From positions 124,001-188,000 of the forward strand of contig ONFR01000004.1 in assembly GCA_900317125.1 (NCBI GenBank): 64,000 bases of DNA. The letters run 5' to 3'. Source of the DNA: an uncultured Bacteroidales bacterium (lineage in GTDB: Bacteria; Bacteroidota; Bacteroidia; Bacteroidales; P3). Shown one piece after another: positions 43,828-52,522 of the stretch; the stretch's first letter is position 1; every line of letters starts with the position of its first letter. Made by a program: the position numbers and the translations under genes. The notes beneath the pieces were generated by a model. It did no database searches. It worked only from the letters and a program-made list of their open reading frames with translations, and had not been told where the DNA came from.

Positions 43828-45852
43828 ATGCAACTGAAGAATATTATCTTTGCCACTGTGAAGCACTTGCCGTTGCTGACGAAGGTGACATTGATGCTTG
43901 TGACGTCGGCACTGATACCCTTGATGTTCCCCAGCGACGGACAAGGGGAGCACTACGACTATGCCGAGGGGAGCATCTGGCGCAACGACGACTTGGTGGC
44001 CCCCTTCGATTTCCCCGTGCAGAAAACCTCGGACGAGATGGAGCAGGAGTTGGCCTCGGCCATGGCCGGGTTGACGCTCTACTACCACTACGACCCCAAC
44101 GCCTACGGCAAGGCAGTGGAGCAGCTAAACGCCCTCACCGCTACACGCGCCGGCATGAATGCCCGCCAGATGCGCAACACGGTGGACAGCATCTACTCGG
44201 TAGGCTACCTGCAGATGCCCGACGACATGCCCGACTTCGAGAGCCACACCCTGGTGCTGCTGGACGGCAACATCGGCTCCGAGCACTCGGCAAGCGAGTT
44301 TGTCACACCCATGGACGTGAGCAACATGCTGCTGCGCGACAGCGTACTGGTGCCGAGCATCGTGTACGACGTCAACCGCACGAAGCTGGAGCTCGATTCG
44401 CGCATCTCGCAACTGGTGACGTCGGCCGGCGTGGTGAAACAGGGTGAACGCATCATCGCCAAAGGCGAGACGGTGACCACAGAGCGGGCCCGCATCATCG
44501 CCTCGCTCGAGCAGGCTAACGACAAACTGTTCCGCGACAACTATCATCCCTGGGGGCGCTATTTGGGACAGCTGATGCTGTGCATCATCTCCTTCATCGC
44601 CCTGTATATGTTCCTAAAGAACACCCGCCACCCGATACTGGAGGACAACCGCAAGGTGACCTTTGTGATGGTGCTGGTGCTGCTGGCCTCGGCAGCCACG
44701 GCGCTGGTGACGAGCCAGCGGCCGGAGATGGTGCTGCTGGTGCCGCTGTGCATCGTGCCTATCATGGTGAGGGTATTCTTCGACATGCGCGTGGCGCTGT
44801 ATGTGCATATCATCACCATCGTCATCCTGGCCAACATGGTGCCCAACCCCTTCGAGTTTATCTTCTACCAGCTGATTGCAGGCATGATGTCGATTGTGAC
44901 CGTGCGCAATTTCGAGAGCAGGAGCAAGTTCTTCCTGGTGAGCGGCGTGATATTCCTTTCGTACGCGCTGATTTACACTTTCGGCGTGCTGAGTCAGGAG
45001 AGCACCCTCGAGGGAATCACCGTTGAGCGCTACCTGGTGTTCTTCCTCAACGCCTTGATTACGCTGCTGGCATACCCGCTGATATACATCTTCGAGCGGG
45101 TCTTCGGGCTGACGACCAACCTGACGCTGATGGAGCTGTCGTCCACCAACACCCCAGCATTGCGCGAGCTGTCGCGTCATGCACCGGGGACCTTCCAGCA
45201 CTCGATGCAGGTGGCCAACATCTGCGAGGACCTCATCAACGAAATCGGCGGCAACTCGTTGCTGGCCAAAGTGGGTGCCTTGTACCACGACATCGGCAAA
45301 GTGGAGTCGCCCCTCTTCTTTACCGAGAACCAGAGCGGAGGCTACAACCCCCATGACGAGCTGGACTACCGCGAGAGCGCCGCCATCATCATCCAACATG
45401 TGCATTCGGGTCTGGAGCTGGCCAAGAAATACCACCTGCCCGTTTCGGTGCAGGACTTTATCCGCACCCACCACGGCACCACCATGACGGGTTACTTCTA
45501 CGCCAAACAGCGTAACGAGCACCCCGACGAGCCCATCAACAGCGCCGACTTCCAGTATCCCGGTCCCACCCCCTTCTCGCGCGAGACTGCCGTGGTGATG
45601 ATTGTCGACAGCGTGGAAGCCGCCTGCAAGAGTCTGCCCAACCACGACAGCGAAGCCATCAACCAGTTGGTGGACCGTATCGTGGATAGCAAGATAAGCC
45701 AGAACCAACTACAGAACTGCGACCTGACATTCGGCGACATCACACGGCTGAAAACGATGTTGAAGGCGAAAATGCTGAGCATCTACCATGCCCGCATCTC
45801 CTACCCCGTCGTCACACAGGAGTCGCGTGCTGCCAAACAAGCGACAAAATAA
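43828..45852 (+). CDS. pgpH: 7TM-HD c-di-AMP phosphodiesterase (PgpH type)
   Basis: 674 residues from ATG 43828. One N-terminal helix, an extracytoplasmic domain (res ~30-235) with KQGERIIAKGETV near its end, about seven helices (res ~245-420), and a cytosolic HD domain with H458 (PGTFQHSMQVA), H487-D488 (LYHDIGKV), then HH in RTHHGT and a late D in MIVDSVEA. This is the 7TMR-HDED/PgpH layout, which hydrolyses c-di-AMP. The start could also be TTG 43822. 25 bp before the YfhO gene, so likely one transcript through 49341. Confidence 0.93.
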   Translation: MQLKNIIFATVKHLPLLTKVTLMLVTSALIPLMFPSDGQGEHYDYAEGSIWRNDDLVAPFDFPVQKTSDEMEQELASAMAGLTLYYHYDPNAYGKAVEQLNALTATRAGMNARQMRNTVDSIYSVGYLQMPDDMPDFESHTLVLLDGNIGSEHSASEFVTPMDVSNMLLRDSVLVPSIVYDVNRTKLELDSRISQLVTSAGVVKQGERIIAKGETVTTERARIIASLEQANDKLFRDNYHPWGRYLGQLMLCIISFIALYMFLKNTRHPILEDNRKVTFVMVLVLLASAATALVTSQRPEMVLLVPLCIVPIMVRVFFDMRVALYVHIITIVILANMVPNPFEFIFYQLIAGMMSIVTVRNFESRSKFFLVSGVIFLSYALIYTFGVLSQESTLEGITVERYLVFFLNALITLLAYPLIYIFERVFGLTTNLTLMELSSTNTPALRELSRHAPGTFQHSMQVANICEDLINEIGGNSLLAKVGALYHDIGKVESPLFFTENQSGGYNPHDELDYRESAAIIIQHVHSGLELAKKYHLPVSVQDFIRTHHGTTMTGYFYAKQRNEHPDEPINSADFQYPGPTPFSRETAVVMIVDSVEAACKSLPNHDSEAINQLVDRIVDSKISQNQLQNCDLTFGDITRLKTMLKAKMLSIYHARISYPVVTQESRAAKQATK

Positions 45853-45877
45853 AGAAACAATAATATCAATAAACAAT

Positions 45878-48421
45878 ATGAAGAAGAATATCCTGACTCA
45901 CATCGGCGTAGTGGTGGCAATGCTGGCCATCTCCGCCATCTACTTTATGCCCATCATGCAGGGCAAGGCCCTTCCGCAAGGCGACCTGCAGAAATATGAG
46001 GGCATGGCCAAGGCTCAGAAAGACTATCATTCCGCCACAGGCGAATATTCCACATGGTGCCCCAGCATGTTCAGCGGCATGCCGGGCTATCAGATCACCA
46101 ACAGTCCGCAGCATTCGGTGTTCACACCGCTGAAGAACATCCTGTCGCTGCAGGTGTTCGGCCGCCAGAACGACATGGGCGTGCTGTTCCTTTATCTGCT
46201 GGGCTTCTACATCGCCCTGGTGGCGCTGGGCATCAGTCCATGGCTTGCCCTGCTGGGCGGCCTGGCATTCGGGCTGGGCAGCTACAATATCATCATCATC
46301 GAGGCCGGCCACATCACCAAAGCGTGGGCCATGGCCATGATGGCCCCCGTGCTGGCAGGCGAAATGCTTTGCCTGAAGGCTGCCGGCCGGCTGACAGAGG
46401 ATCGCCGCAAAGGTGTGAGCATGCTGGTGTGGGGCGGCATCCTGTTCATGGTAGCCCTGGGACTGCAGATAGCATTGAACCACATACAGATTACCCTCTA
46501 CACGGCCATGGGCGGTGTGCTGATGGGTGTGGTGTATGCCATCTATGCCGTCAAGGACAAATTCTTCGGCCGTTTCCTCCTTGCTGTGGGCGTGCTGGCC
46601 GTGGGTGCCCTGCTGGCACTGGCCTGCAACACCCGTCACCTGCTGGTGAACGAGGAATACATGCAGTACACCATGCGTGGCGGCAGCGAAATCACCGTCA
46701 CCCCGCAGGACCTGTATGGCAAGGACTATCCCCGCAACAACAACTCCAACGACAAGGGACTGGACATCAACTATGCCTTCAGCTGGAGCTACGGCATCGG
46801 CGAGACCTACACCCTGCTGGTGCCAGGCGCCAAGGGCGGCGGCAGCATCGAGCCGGTGAGCAAGAGCAGCGCCTCGTACAACAACTTCCGCCAGGAGAAG
46901 ATGCCCCTCTACTGGGGCGACCAGCCTTTCACCAGCGGCCCCGTCTACTTCGGCGCCATTGTGGTGTTCCTGTTCCTGTTCGGCATGATAGTGGTGCGCG
47001 GACCGGAGCGGTGGTGGATTCTCGCCGCCACGGTGCTGGCCATCCTCCTGTCGTGGGGACGGAACCTGATGGGATTCAACGAATGGATGTTCAACCACCT
47101 GCCCCTCTATAACAAATTCCGCACCCCGTCGATGAGTCTGGTGCTGGCCAACGTGCTGGCGGTGCTGATGGGTGTGCTGGGTCTGCGCGAAGCCACCACG
47201 ATGAGAGAGAAAGGCGACACCAAGCGGCTGCTGCGTGGCCTGTACATCGCGGCAGGCGTGACCGTGGGCGGCATACTGCTCGGACTGCTGATGTGCGGCG
47301 GATTCACCTACAGCGGCGCCGGCGACACCGAGATGGCACGCCAGTACGGCGACCAGTGGCCCATGATACAGGACATCTTCGTCAAAGACCGCAAGGCGTT
47401 GTTCGTGAGCGACTCGTGGCGCAGCATCATCTTCATCCTGCTGGCCGGTGCCACCCTCTGGCTCTATCTGAAACGCTGGGCTGGCAAACCCAAGGCCGTG
47501 CTGCCCGTGGTGGCCGTGCTGGCCCTGCTCACGGTCGTCGACCTGCAAGGGGTGAACAGCCGCTACCTGAACAGCGACAACTACGTCCGCAACGCCCGTA
47601 TGCTGGAGATGCAGCCGGCACAGTACGACCGCGACATCGACGCCATGGCCCTCCAGGCTGGCGACCAGGACTACCGCGTGCTGAATCTGGCCGTCAACAC
47701 CTTCAACGACTCCAAGCCCTCGGCCTTCCACAACCAGGTGGGCGGATATAGCGCCGCCAAGCTGCGCCGCTACCAAGACCTGATCGACTTCTATATCGGA
47801 TACCAAATCAACACCAATGTGCTGAACATGCTCAACACCCGCTACATCGTGATGAACAACGGGCAGGTGCATCGCAACCCCGATGCACTGGGCAACTGCT
47901 GGTTTGTCAGCAACATCAAGCCGGTGGAGAGTGCAAACGACGAGATAACTGCGTTGAAAGACTTCGACCCCGCCAACGTCGCCGTGGTGAACATCCCTGA
48001 GATGGGCGACAGGCTGCAGCGCCTGCCGGAGTCCTGCCTCAAAGGCACCACCCCCCTGCCCGTCGACAGCAACGCAACCATCCTGATGGAACACAAGCAC
48101 CCCGCCGACCTCAACACCCTCACCTATCGCAGCCACTGCAGCACACCCATGCTGGCCGTCTTCAGCGAGATCTACTATGCCCCCGACTGGAAAGCCTACA
48201 TCGACGGCCAGCCCGCCGAGTATCTCCGCGCCAACTACATCCTGCGCGCCATGGTCATCCCCGAAGGCGACCACGTCATCGAGTTCCGAAACGAGGCTCC
48301 CACCATGCACCGACTGGACAACATCACCCTCGTATGCTCCATCGTCACCCTGCTGGCCGTTGCTGGAGTGCTGGTCATCTATTACCGCAAAAGGAAAAAA
48401 GAAGTTGAGAACAAAAAGTAG
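45878..48421 (+). CDS. YfhO family membrane protein
   Basis: 847 residues from ATG 45878. Many transmembrane helices (about 12) with a YSTWCPSMFSGMPGYQ region in the first loop, then a soluble stretch with DLQGVNSRYLNSDNYVRN and a late APDWKAYIDGQPAEYLRANY ... VIPEGDHVIEFRNEA, as in YfhO-type (DUF6044-like) bacterial membrane proteins, which resemble glycosyl transferases of the GT-C fold. It may glycosylate envelope polymers; substrate unknown. It is followed by a glycosyltransferase gene after 2 bp. Confidence 0.88.
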   Translation: MKKNILTHIGVVVAMLAISAIYFMPIMQGKALPQGDLQKYEGMAKAQKDYHSATGEYSTWCPSMFSGMPGYQITNSPQHSVFTPLKNILSLQVFGRQNDMGVLFLYLLGFYIALVALGISPWLALLGGLAFGLGSYNIIIIEAGHITKAWAMAMMAPVLAGEMLCLKAAGRLTEDRRKGVSMLVWGGILFMVALGLQIALNHIQITLYTAMGGVLMGVVYAIYAVKDKFFGRFLLAVGVLAVGALLALACNTRHLLVNEEYMQYTMRGGSEITVTPQDLYGKDYPRNNNSNDKGLDINYAFSWSYGIGETYTLLVPGAKGGGSIEPVSKSSASYNNFRQEKMPLYWGDQPFTSGPVYFGAIVVFLFLFGMIVVRGPERWWILAATVLAILLSWGRNLMGFNEWMFNHLPLYNKFRTPSMSLVLANVLAVLMGVLGLREATTMREKGDTKRLLRGLYIAAGVTVGGILLGLLMCGGFTYSGAGDTEMARQYGDQWPMIQDIFVKDRKALFVSDSWRSIIFILLAGATLWLYLKRWAGKPKAVLPVVAVLALLTVVDLQGVNSRYLNSDNYVRNARMLEMQPAQYDRDIDAMALQAGDQDYRVLNLAVNTFNDSKPSAFHNQVGGYSAAKLRRYQDLIDFYIGYQINTNVLNMLNTRYIVMNNGQVHRNPDALGNCWFVSNIKPVESANDEITALKDFDPANVAVVNIPEMGDRLQRLPESCLKGTTPLPVDSNATILMEHKHPADLNTLTYRSHCSTPMLAVFSEIYYAPDWKAYIDGQPAEYLRANYILRAMVIPEGDHVIEFRNEAPTMHRLDNITLVCSIVTLLAVAGVLVIYYRKRKKEVENKK

Positions 48422-48423
48422 CC

Positions 48424-49341
48424 ATGATTAGCGTAATACTCTGCACCTACAACCGTGACAAGTACATCTATAATGTGCTGAAAAGCGTTGCCGACAACGA
48501 CTACCCCCGCGACCAGTACGAGATAGTGCTGGTAAACAACAACAGCACCGACACCACCGAGAGCGAGTGCCAGCGGTTCATGACCGACTATCCCGACATC
48601 CGCTTCCTCTATTGCGTGGAGAAAAGCCAGGGGCTGTCGTACGCCCGCAACAGCGGCATACGCAACGCCCAGGGCGACCTGCTGGTGTATGTCGATGACG
48701 ATGCCACAGTGAACAAGGAATACCTGGGCACCTACGCCCGTTTCTTCGCCGAGCACCCCGACGCCGTGGCCGCCGGAGGCCCCATCCTACCCGTTTACGA
48801 GACCGAAGAACCCTCGTGGATGACCCACTACACCCGCCAGCTCATCACCGGCCGGCTGTATCTCGGCGACCACCAGCGCGAGTTTCCCCGCGGAGCCTTC
48901 CCCGGCGGCGGCAACGCCTGCTACCGCAAACGGGTCTTCGACACCATAGGCCTCTTCAACGTCGAGCTGGGTCGCAAAGGCAACAGCCTCATCGGCGCCG
49001 AAGAAAAAGACCTCTTCGACAAAATGACCACCCGCGACATGCACTTCTACTACCTCCCCACTGCCATCCTATACCACATCATCCCGCCCCACAAACTCAC
49101 GCAGGACTATTTCGACCGGCTGACCTACGGCATCGGCGTGAGCGAACGCTACCGCACACTGCAGATCTCCCGCAAGAAATACCTCAACCGCCTCGCCAAA
49201 GAGGCCGTCAAATGGGGAGGGACACTCGTGCTGTGGTGCTCCTATGCCCTGCGGCTGCAGTTTGCCAAAGGCAACAAGCTGGTGGCCTTCCGCCGCAACG
49301 TCACACGCGGGCTCCTCACACCCCAGAAAAGCAAGCCTTGA
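48424..49341 (+). CDS. family 2 glycosyltransferase
   Basis: 305 residues. GT-A fold opening (MISVILCTYNRDKYIYNVLK), SYARNSGIRNAQGDLLVYV, the DDD metal motif in VYVDDDATVNKEY, PGGGNACYRKRVFDTIGLF and a later GAEEKDLF. It transfers a sugar from a nucleotide donor, likely onto a surface glycan with YfhO. Basic, helical C-terminus. Ends 54 bp before the next promoter box; no clear terminator seen. Confidence 0.92.
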   Translation: MISVILCTYNRDKYIYNVLKSVADNDYPRDQYEIVLVNNNSTDTTESECQRFMTDYPDIRFLYCVEKSQGLSYARNSGIRNAQGDLLVYVDDDATVNKEYLGTYARFFAEHPDAVAAGGPILPVYETEEPSWMTHYTRQLITGRLYLGDHQREFPRGAFPGGGNACYRKRVFDTIGLFNVELGRKGNSLIGAEEKDLFDKMTTRDMHFYYLPTAILYHIIPPHKLTQDYFDRLTYGIGVSERYRTLQISRKKYLNRLAKEAVKWGGTLVLWCSYALRLQFAKGNKLVAFRRNVTRGLLTPQKSKP

Positions 49342-49395
49342 CACACCTGTCAATCATTTTAACAGCACTTGTGCCACTCATTAAAAAAAAAGTTG

Positions 49396-49403
49396 TATTT
49401 TTG
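49396..49403 (+). promoter_or_regulatory. -7 box of the DUF349 transcript
   Basis: TATTTTTG after A9GTTG, 86 bp before the start at 49490. Confidence 0.8.
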
Positions 49404-49489
49404 CAAAACGCCTCAACGGCATATAAACCCAGTTAAACGTCTGTAACGACATGTTACAGAACTAATTCTAAAAACAATACACCATCAAA

Positions 49490-51463
49490 ATGGAAGACCT
49501 GAATCAAAATGCAGCAAACCTCGCCAACGAGGAAAACGTCACCAACGACGAACTGCAAACCGTTGTCCAGCAAGAAGCTCCCGAAGCTGTTGCCAACGAC
49601 TCTGACACAAACAACACCAACAACGAACCCCAACCCGAGGTTGCCCCGCAACCGGCACAGGAGGAGACGGCTCATGCCGAGAACGAGACAGAGACAGAGC
49701 CTGAAAACGAGCCCGTAGTAGACTACACCACCATGGGACGCGAAGACCTCCTCGCGGCATTCAACGAACTGATGAACGACGACATCACACACATCAGAAA
49801 CCGTGCCAGTGCCATCCGCAACCAGTTCAACCTCCTCAACAAGGAAGCCGAAAAGAAAGCCTTCGAAGCCTTCCTGGCCGAAGGCGGCAACAAGGACGAC
49901 TACCATCCTGCCAACGACAGCGTGGCCGAGGCATTCTTTGCCGCCTACGACGTCTACCGCGCACGCCGACAGAAGATGCAAGAGCAAATCGACGCCCAAA
50001 AAGCCGCAAACCTCGAAGCCAAAAAGCAGATACTTGAAGAGCTCCGCACCCTTATCGACAAGGACGAGGAGACCCTCAAACAGACATACGACGAGTTCAA
50101 TGCCATCCAGGACAAATGGAAAGCCATAGGCGAAGTGCCCCGCGACCAGATGAACGACCTCTGGCAGAACTACCACTTCCTCATCGAGCAATTCTTCAAC
50201 AAAGTGAAGATAAACAAAGAGCTCCGCATGCTCGACCTGAAGCGCAATCTGGAACAAAAAATCCAGCTGTGCGAGCGCGCCGAAGAGCTTATCGTCGAGA
50301 CCTCCGTGGTCAAAGCCTTCAAAGCCCTGCAGGAACTCCGCAACCAATGGCGCGAGATAGGCCCTGTGCCCGCCGAGCAAAACGAAGAGACATGGCAACG
50401 CTTCAACAACGCCGCCAACCAGATCGACCAGCGCCGCCGCGAATACTACGACCAACGCAAAGAAGAGCTGGACCAGAACCTGCTGGCCAAACAGGCCCTT
50501 ATCGAAAAAGCCACCGAGCTCACCCAAGAGGCACCCCAATCCACCAAGGCATGGAACGACACCACCGAAGCCCTCGACGAACTGCTGAAACTGTGGAAGA
50601 GCATCGGACCCGTGCCCCGCGAACAGAACGAAACCATCTGGAACCAGTTCAAGGGCATCATCGACAAGCATTACGCCGACAAGAAACTACATTTCGGCCA
50701 GATGCGCGACGAGCAGGCCGAGAACTACAACAAGAAACTGGACCTTTGCCTCCGAGCCGAAGCCATTGCAAAACGCGAAGACTGGAAGAAAGCCACCGAA
50801 GAGCTGCTACAGCTCCAGGCCGAATGGAAAGCCATAGGCCCCACCAGCCGCAAGGTGAGCGACAAAATCTGGCACCGCTTCCGCAGCGCCTGCGACGAAT
50901 TCTTTGCCAAGAAAGGTGAATTCTTTAAGGACATCCGCACCAGCGAGAACGACAACCTCACCAAGAAAACCGCCATCCTCGACGAGATAAAAGCCCACCA
51001 ATTCGGCGACGACAAAGAGGAGAACCTCAATGCCATCAAAGACTTCCAGCGCCGCTGGGCCGAGATAGGTCATGTCCCCGTCAAAGAAAAAGACCGCATA
51101 CAGAAAGAGTACCGCACACTCCTCAACGGCATCTTCGAGCAACTGAAAATCTCCGCCCGCGAAGCCGAAGAGAACAACTACCGCGAACGCATCCGCAACC
51201 ATGCCGGTTCGAACAACCAGCATTTCATCGGAAACGAGAAGAGCCAACTGCTTAATCAAATCGAGAAAATGCGCTCCGACCTCAAACTGTGGGAAAACAA
51301 CCTCGGATTCCTCGCCAACAGCAAACAAGCCGACCTCCTGAAAGAAGAGTTCGAGCGCAAGATGGACAACACCCGCAAACAGATTGCCCTCCTCGAAGCC
51401 AAGCTTCGCATCCTGAACGAAGCATCTGAACAGAAAGAGCAAGAATCAGAAACCAAAGAATAG
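49490..51463 (+). CDS. DUF349 repeat coiled-coil protein
   Basis: 657 residues. An acidic, low-complexity N-terminus of ~80 residues (PEPE/TETE-rich), then about five DUF349 units of about 75 residues marked by KWKAIGEVPRDQMNDLW, QWREIGPVPAEQNETWQRF, LWKSIGPVPREQNETIWNQF, EWKAIGPTSRKVSDKIWHRF and RWAEIGHVPVKEKDRIQ, then a C-terminal coiled coil. Cytosolic; a DNA-binding or structural role is suggested for the family but not settled. First gene of a run of five. Confidence 0.9.
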   Translation: MEDLNQNAANLANEENVTNDELQTVVQQEAPEAVANDSDTNNTNNEPQPEVAPQPAQEETAHAENETETEPENEPVVDYTTMGREDLLAAFNELMNDDITHIRNRASAIRNQFNLLNKEAEKKAFEAFLAEGGNKDDYHPANDSVAEAFFAAYDVYRARRQKMQEQIDAQKAANLEAKKQILEELRTLIDKDEETLKQTYDEFNAIQDKWKAIGEVPRDQMNDLWQNYHFLIEQFFNKVKINKELRMLDLKRNLEQKIQLCERAEELIVETSVVKAFKALQELRNQWREIGPVPAEQNEETWQRFNNAANQIDQRRREYYDQRKEELDQNLLAKQALIEKATELTQEAPQSTKAWNDTTEALDELLKLWKSIGPVPREQNETIWNQFKGIIDKHYADKKLHFGQMRDEQAENYNKKLDLCLRAEAIAKREDWKKATEELLQLQAEWKAIGPTSRKVSDKIWHRFRSACDEFFAKKGEFFKDIRTSENDNLTKKTAILDEIKAHQFGDDKEENLNAIKDFQRRWAEIGHVPVKEKDRIQKEYRTLLNGIFEQLKISAREAEENNYRERIRNHAGSNNQHFIGNEKSQLLNQIEKMRSDLKLWENNLGFLANSKQADLLKEEFERKMDNTRKQIALLEAKLRILNEASEQKEQESETKE

Positions 51464-51466
51464 ACT

Positions 51467-52522
51467 GTGGATAGAAAAAGCATCGTGCTAAAACACCCTG
51501 CACGGCACTTTGCCGTGCAGCAGAGATCAACTCCATTACGATACTCTGTACCATTCATTATTCTATTCACACTAGGCGCGTTTCTATACATAGTCCTTGC
51601 CTCAAGCTGCAAACAAACACCTGTCGAAGCGGTCACACTGCACCGCTTCGACAAGGTGCTTTTTGACACCCCTGTCCCGCAGCTTCCACAGACCATTGCA
51701 CAACGCCGCAACGAATTCAGCACCGACCTCCTCAACCTCCGTCCCGACGACCCCGAGTTCATGAACCTCCTCATGGGATTTGTGCAGGACCCCACCATGC
51801 TCGACATCTACCGGATGGTCGACAGCGCCTTCGGCGACATGCACGATGAAGCCGTAGCCCTGGGTGGAGCCTTGGCACGCGCAGAGGAATTGTGCCCCAC
51901 TATTCGCTACGACAAAGTGTACACCTTCCTCTCCGGCACCTTCAACTACGACATGCGCGTGGGCTGCAACAGCCATGAACTCATCATCAGTTTAGACCAA
52001 TACATCCTGCCCTACACCGGCAAATACAACTACTTCAACAACCCGCTCTACCTTGTACAACAGAGCCGCAGTCAGTATATGCTTACCGACTGCATGGCAG
52101 CCATTGCAAGGCAGCATACCGTCATTCCCGAGGACCACGAGATGACATTACTCGACTATATGGTTTCCGAGGGGAAAGCCATCTACTTCGCCCAACAAAC
52201 ACTCCCCGGCACACCCGACAGCATCCTGCTGCGCTACACAAGCCAACAGATGGACTGGATGGTGCATAACGAAGAGCACGTCTGGGCATACTTGATGCAA
52301 AGCAAGTTACTTTTCGAGACCGACTACATGCGGTTTCACAACCTCATCGACGATGCGCCCAAAACCAACGCATTCCGCGACTCATCGCCACGCACCACCG
52401 ACTATATCGGTTTCCAGATTGTATCACGATACATGAAGAATACTAACTCCACTATGCAGCAGTTACTCGAAGAGACCGATTCACAAAAAATCTTACGTCA
52501 ATCAAACTACAGACCCAAATGA
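51467..52522 (+). CDS. gldB: gliding/type IX lipoprotein GldB-like
   Basis: 351 residues from GTG 51467 (no ATG is available before the lipobox). A long hydrophobic helix ending in LASSC at about 44-48 shows a lipoprotein. The mature part has VTLHRFDKVLFDTPVPQLPQ, FMNLLMGFVQDPTMLD, NSHELIISLDQYILPYTGKY and LLDYMVSEGKAIYFAQQTLP, as in the GldB/DUF2268-like lipoproteins associated with the type IX system. It starts 3 bp after the DUF349 stop and overlaps the next gene by 4 bp. A 10-bp hairpin lies inside its first codons. Confidence 0.82.
   Translation: MDRKSIVLKHPARHFAVQQRSTPLRYSVPFIILFTLGAFLYIVLASSCKQTPVEAVTLHRFDKVLFDTPVPQLPQTIAQRRNEFSTDLLNLRPDDPEFMNLLMGFVQDPTMLDIYRMVDSAFGDMHDEAVALGGALARAEELCPTIRYDKVYTFLSGTFNYDMRVGCNSHELIISLDQYILPYTGKYNYFNNPLYLVQQSRSQYMLTDCMAAIARQHTVIPEDHEMTLLDYMVSEGKAIYFAQQTLPGTPDSILLRYTSQQMDWMVHNEEHVWAYLMQSKLLFETDYMRFHNLIDDAPKTNAFRDSSPRTTDYIGFQIVSRYMKNTNSTMQQLLEETDSQKILRQSNYRPK
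51498..51520 (+). promoter_or_regulatory. strong hairpin in the 5' part of gldB
   Basis: CTGCACGGCA / TGCCGTGCAG with loop CTT, no T run. It may slow translation or mark the true mRNA leader. Confidence 0.5.

Noticed and set aside
45866..48310. 814-codon frame on the minus strand opposite the YfhO gene
   Set aside because: A mirror of a GC-rich, C-ending gene on +. It has no family, no start context, and low-complexity Gly/His/Val composition typical of antisense frames. The same holds for 34373-35539 (-), 40325-41854 (+), 38170-39321 (+), 12667-13857 (-) and 29167-30864 (-).
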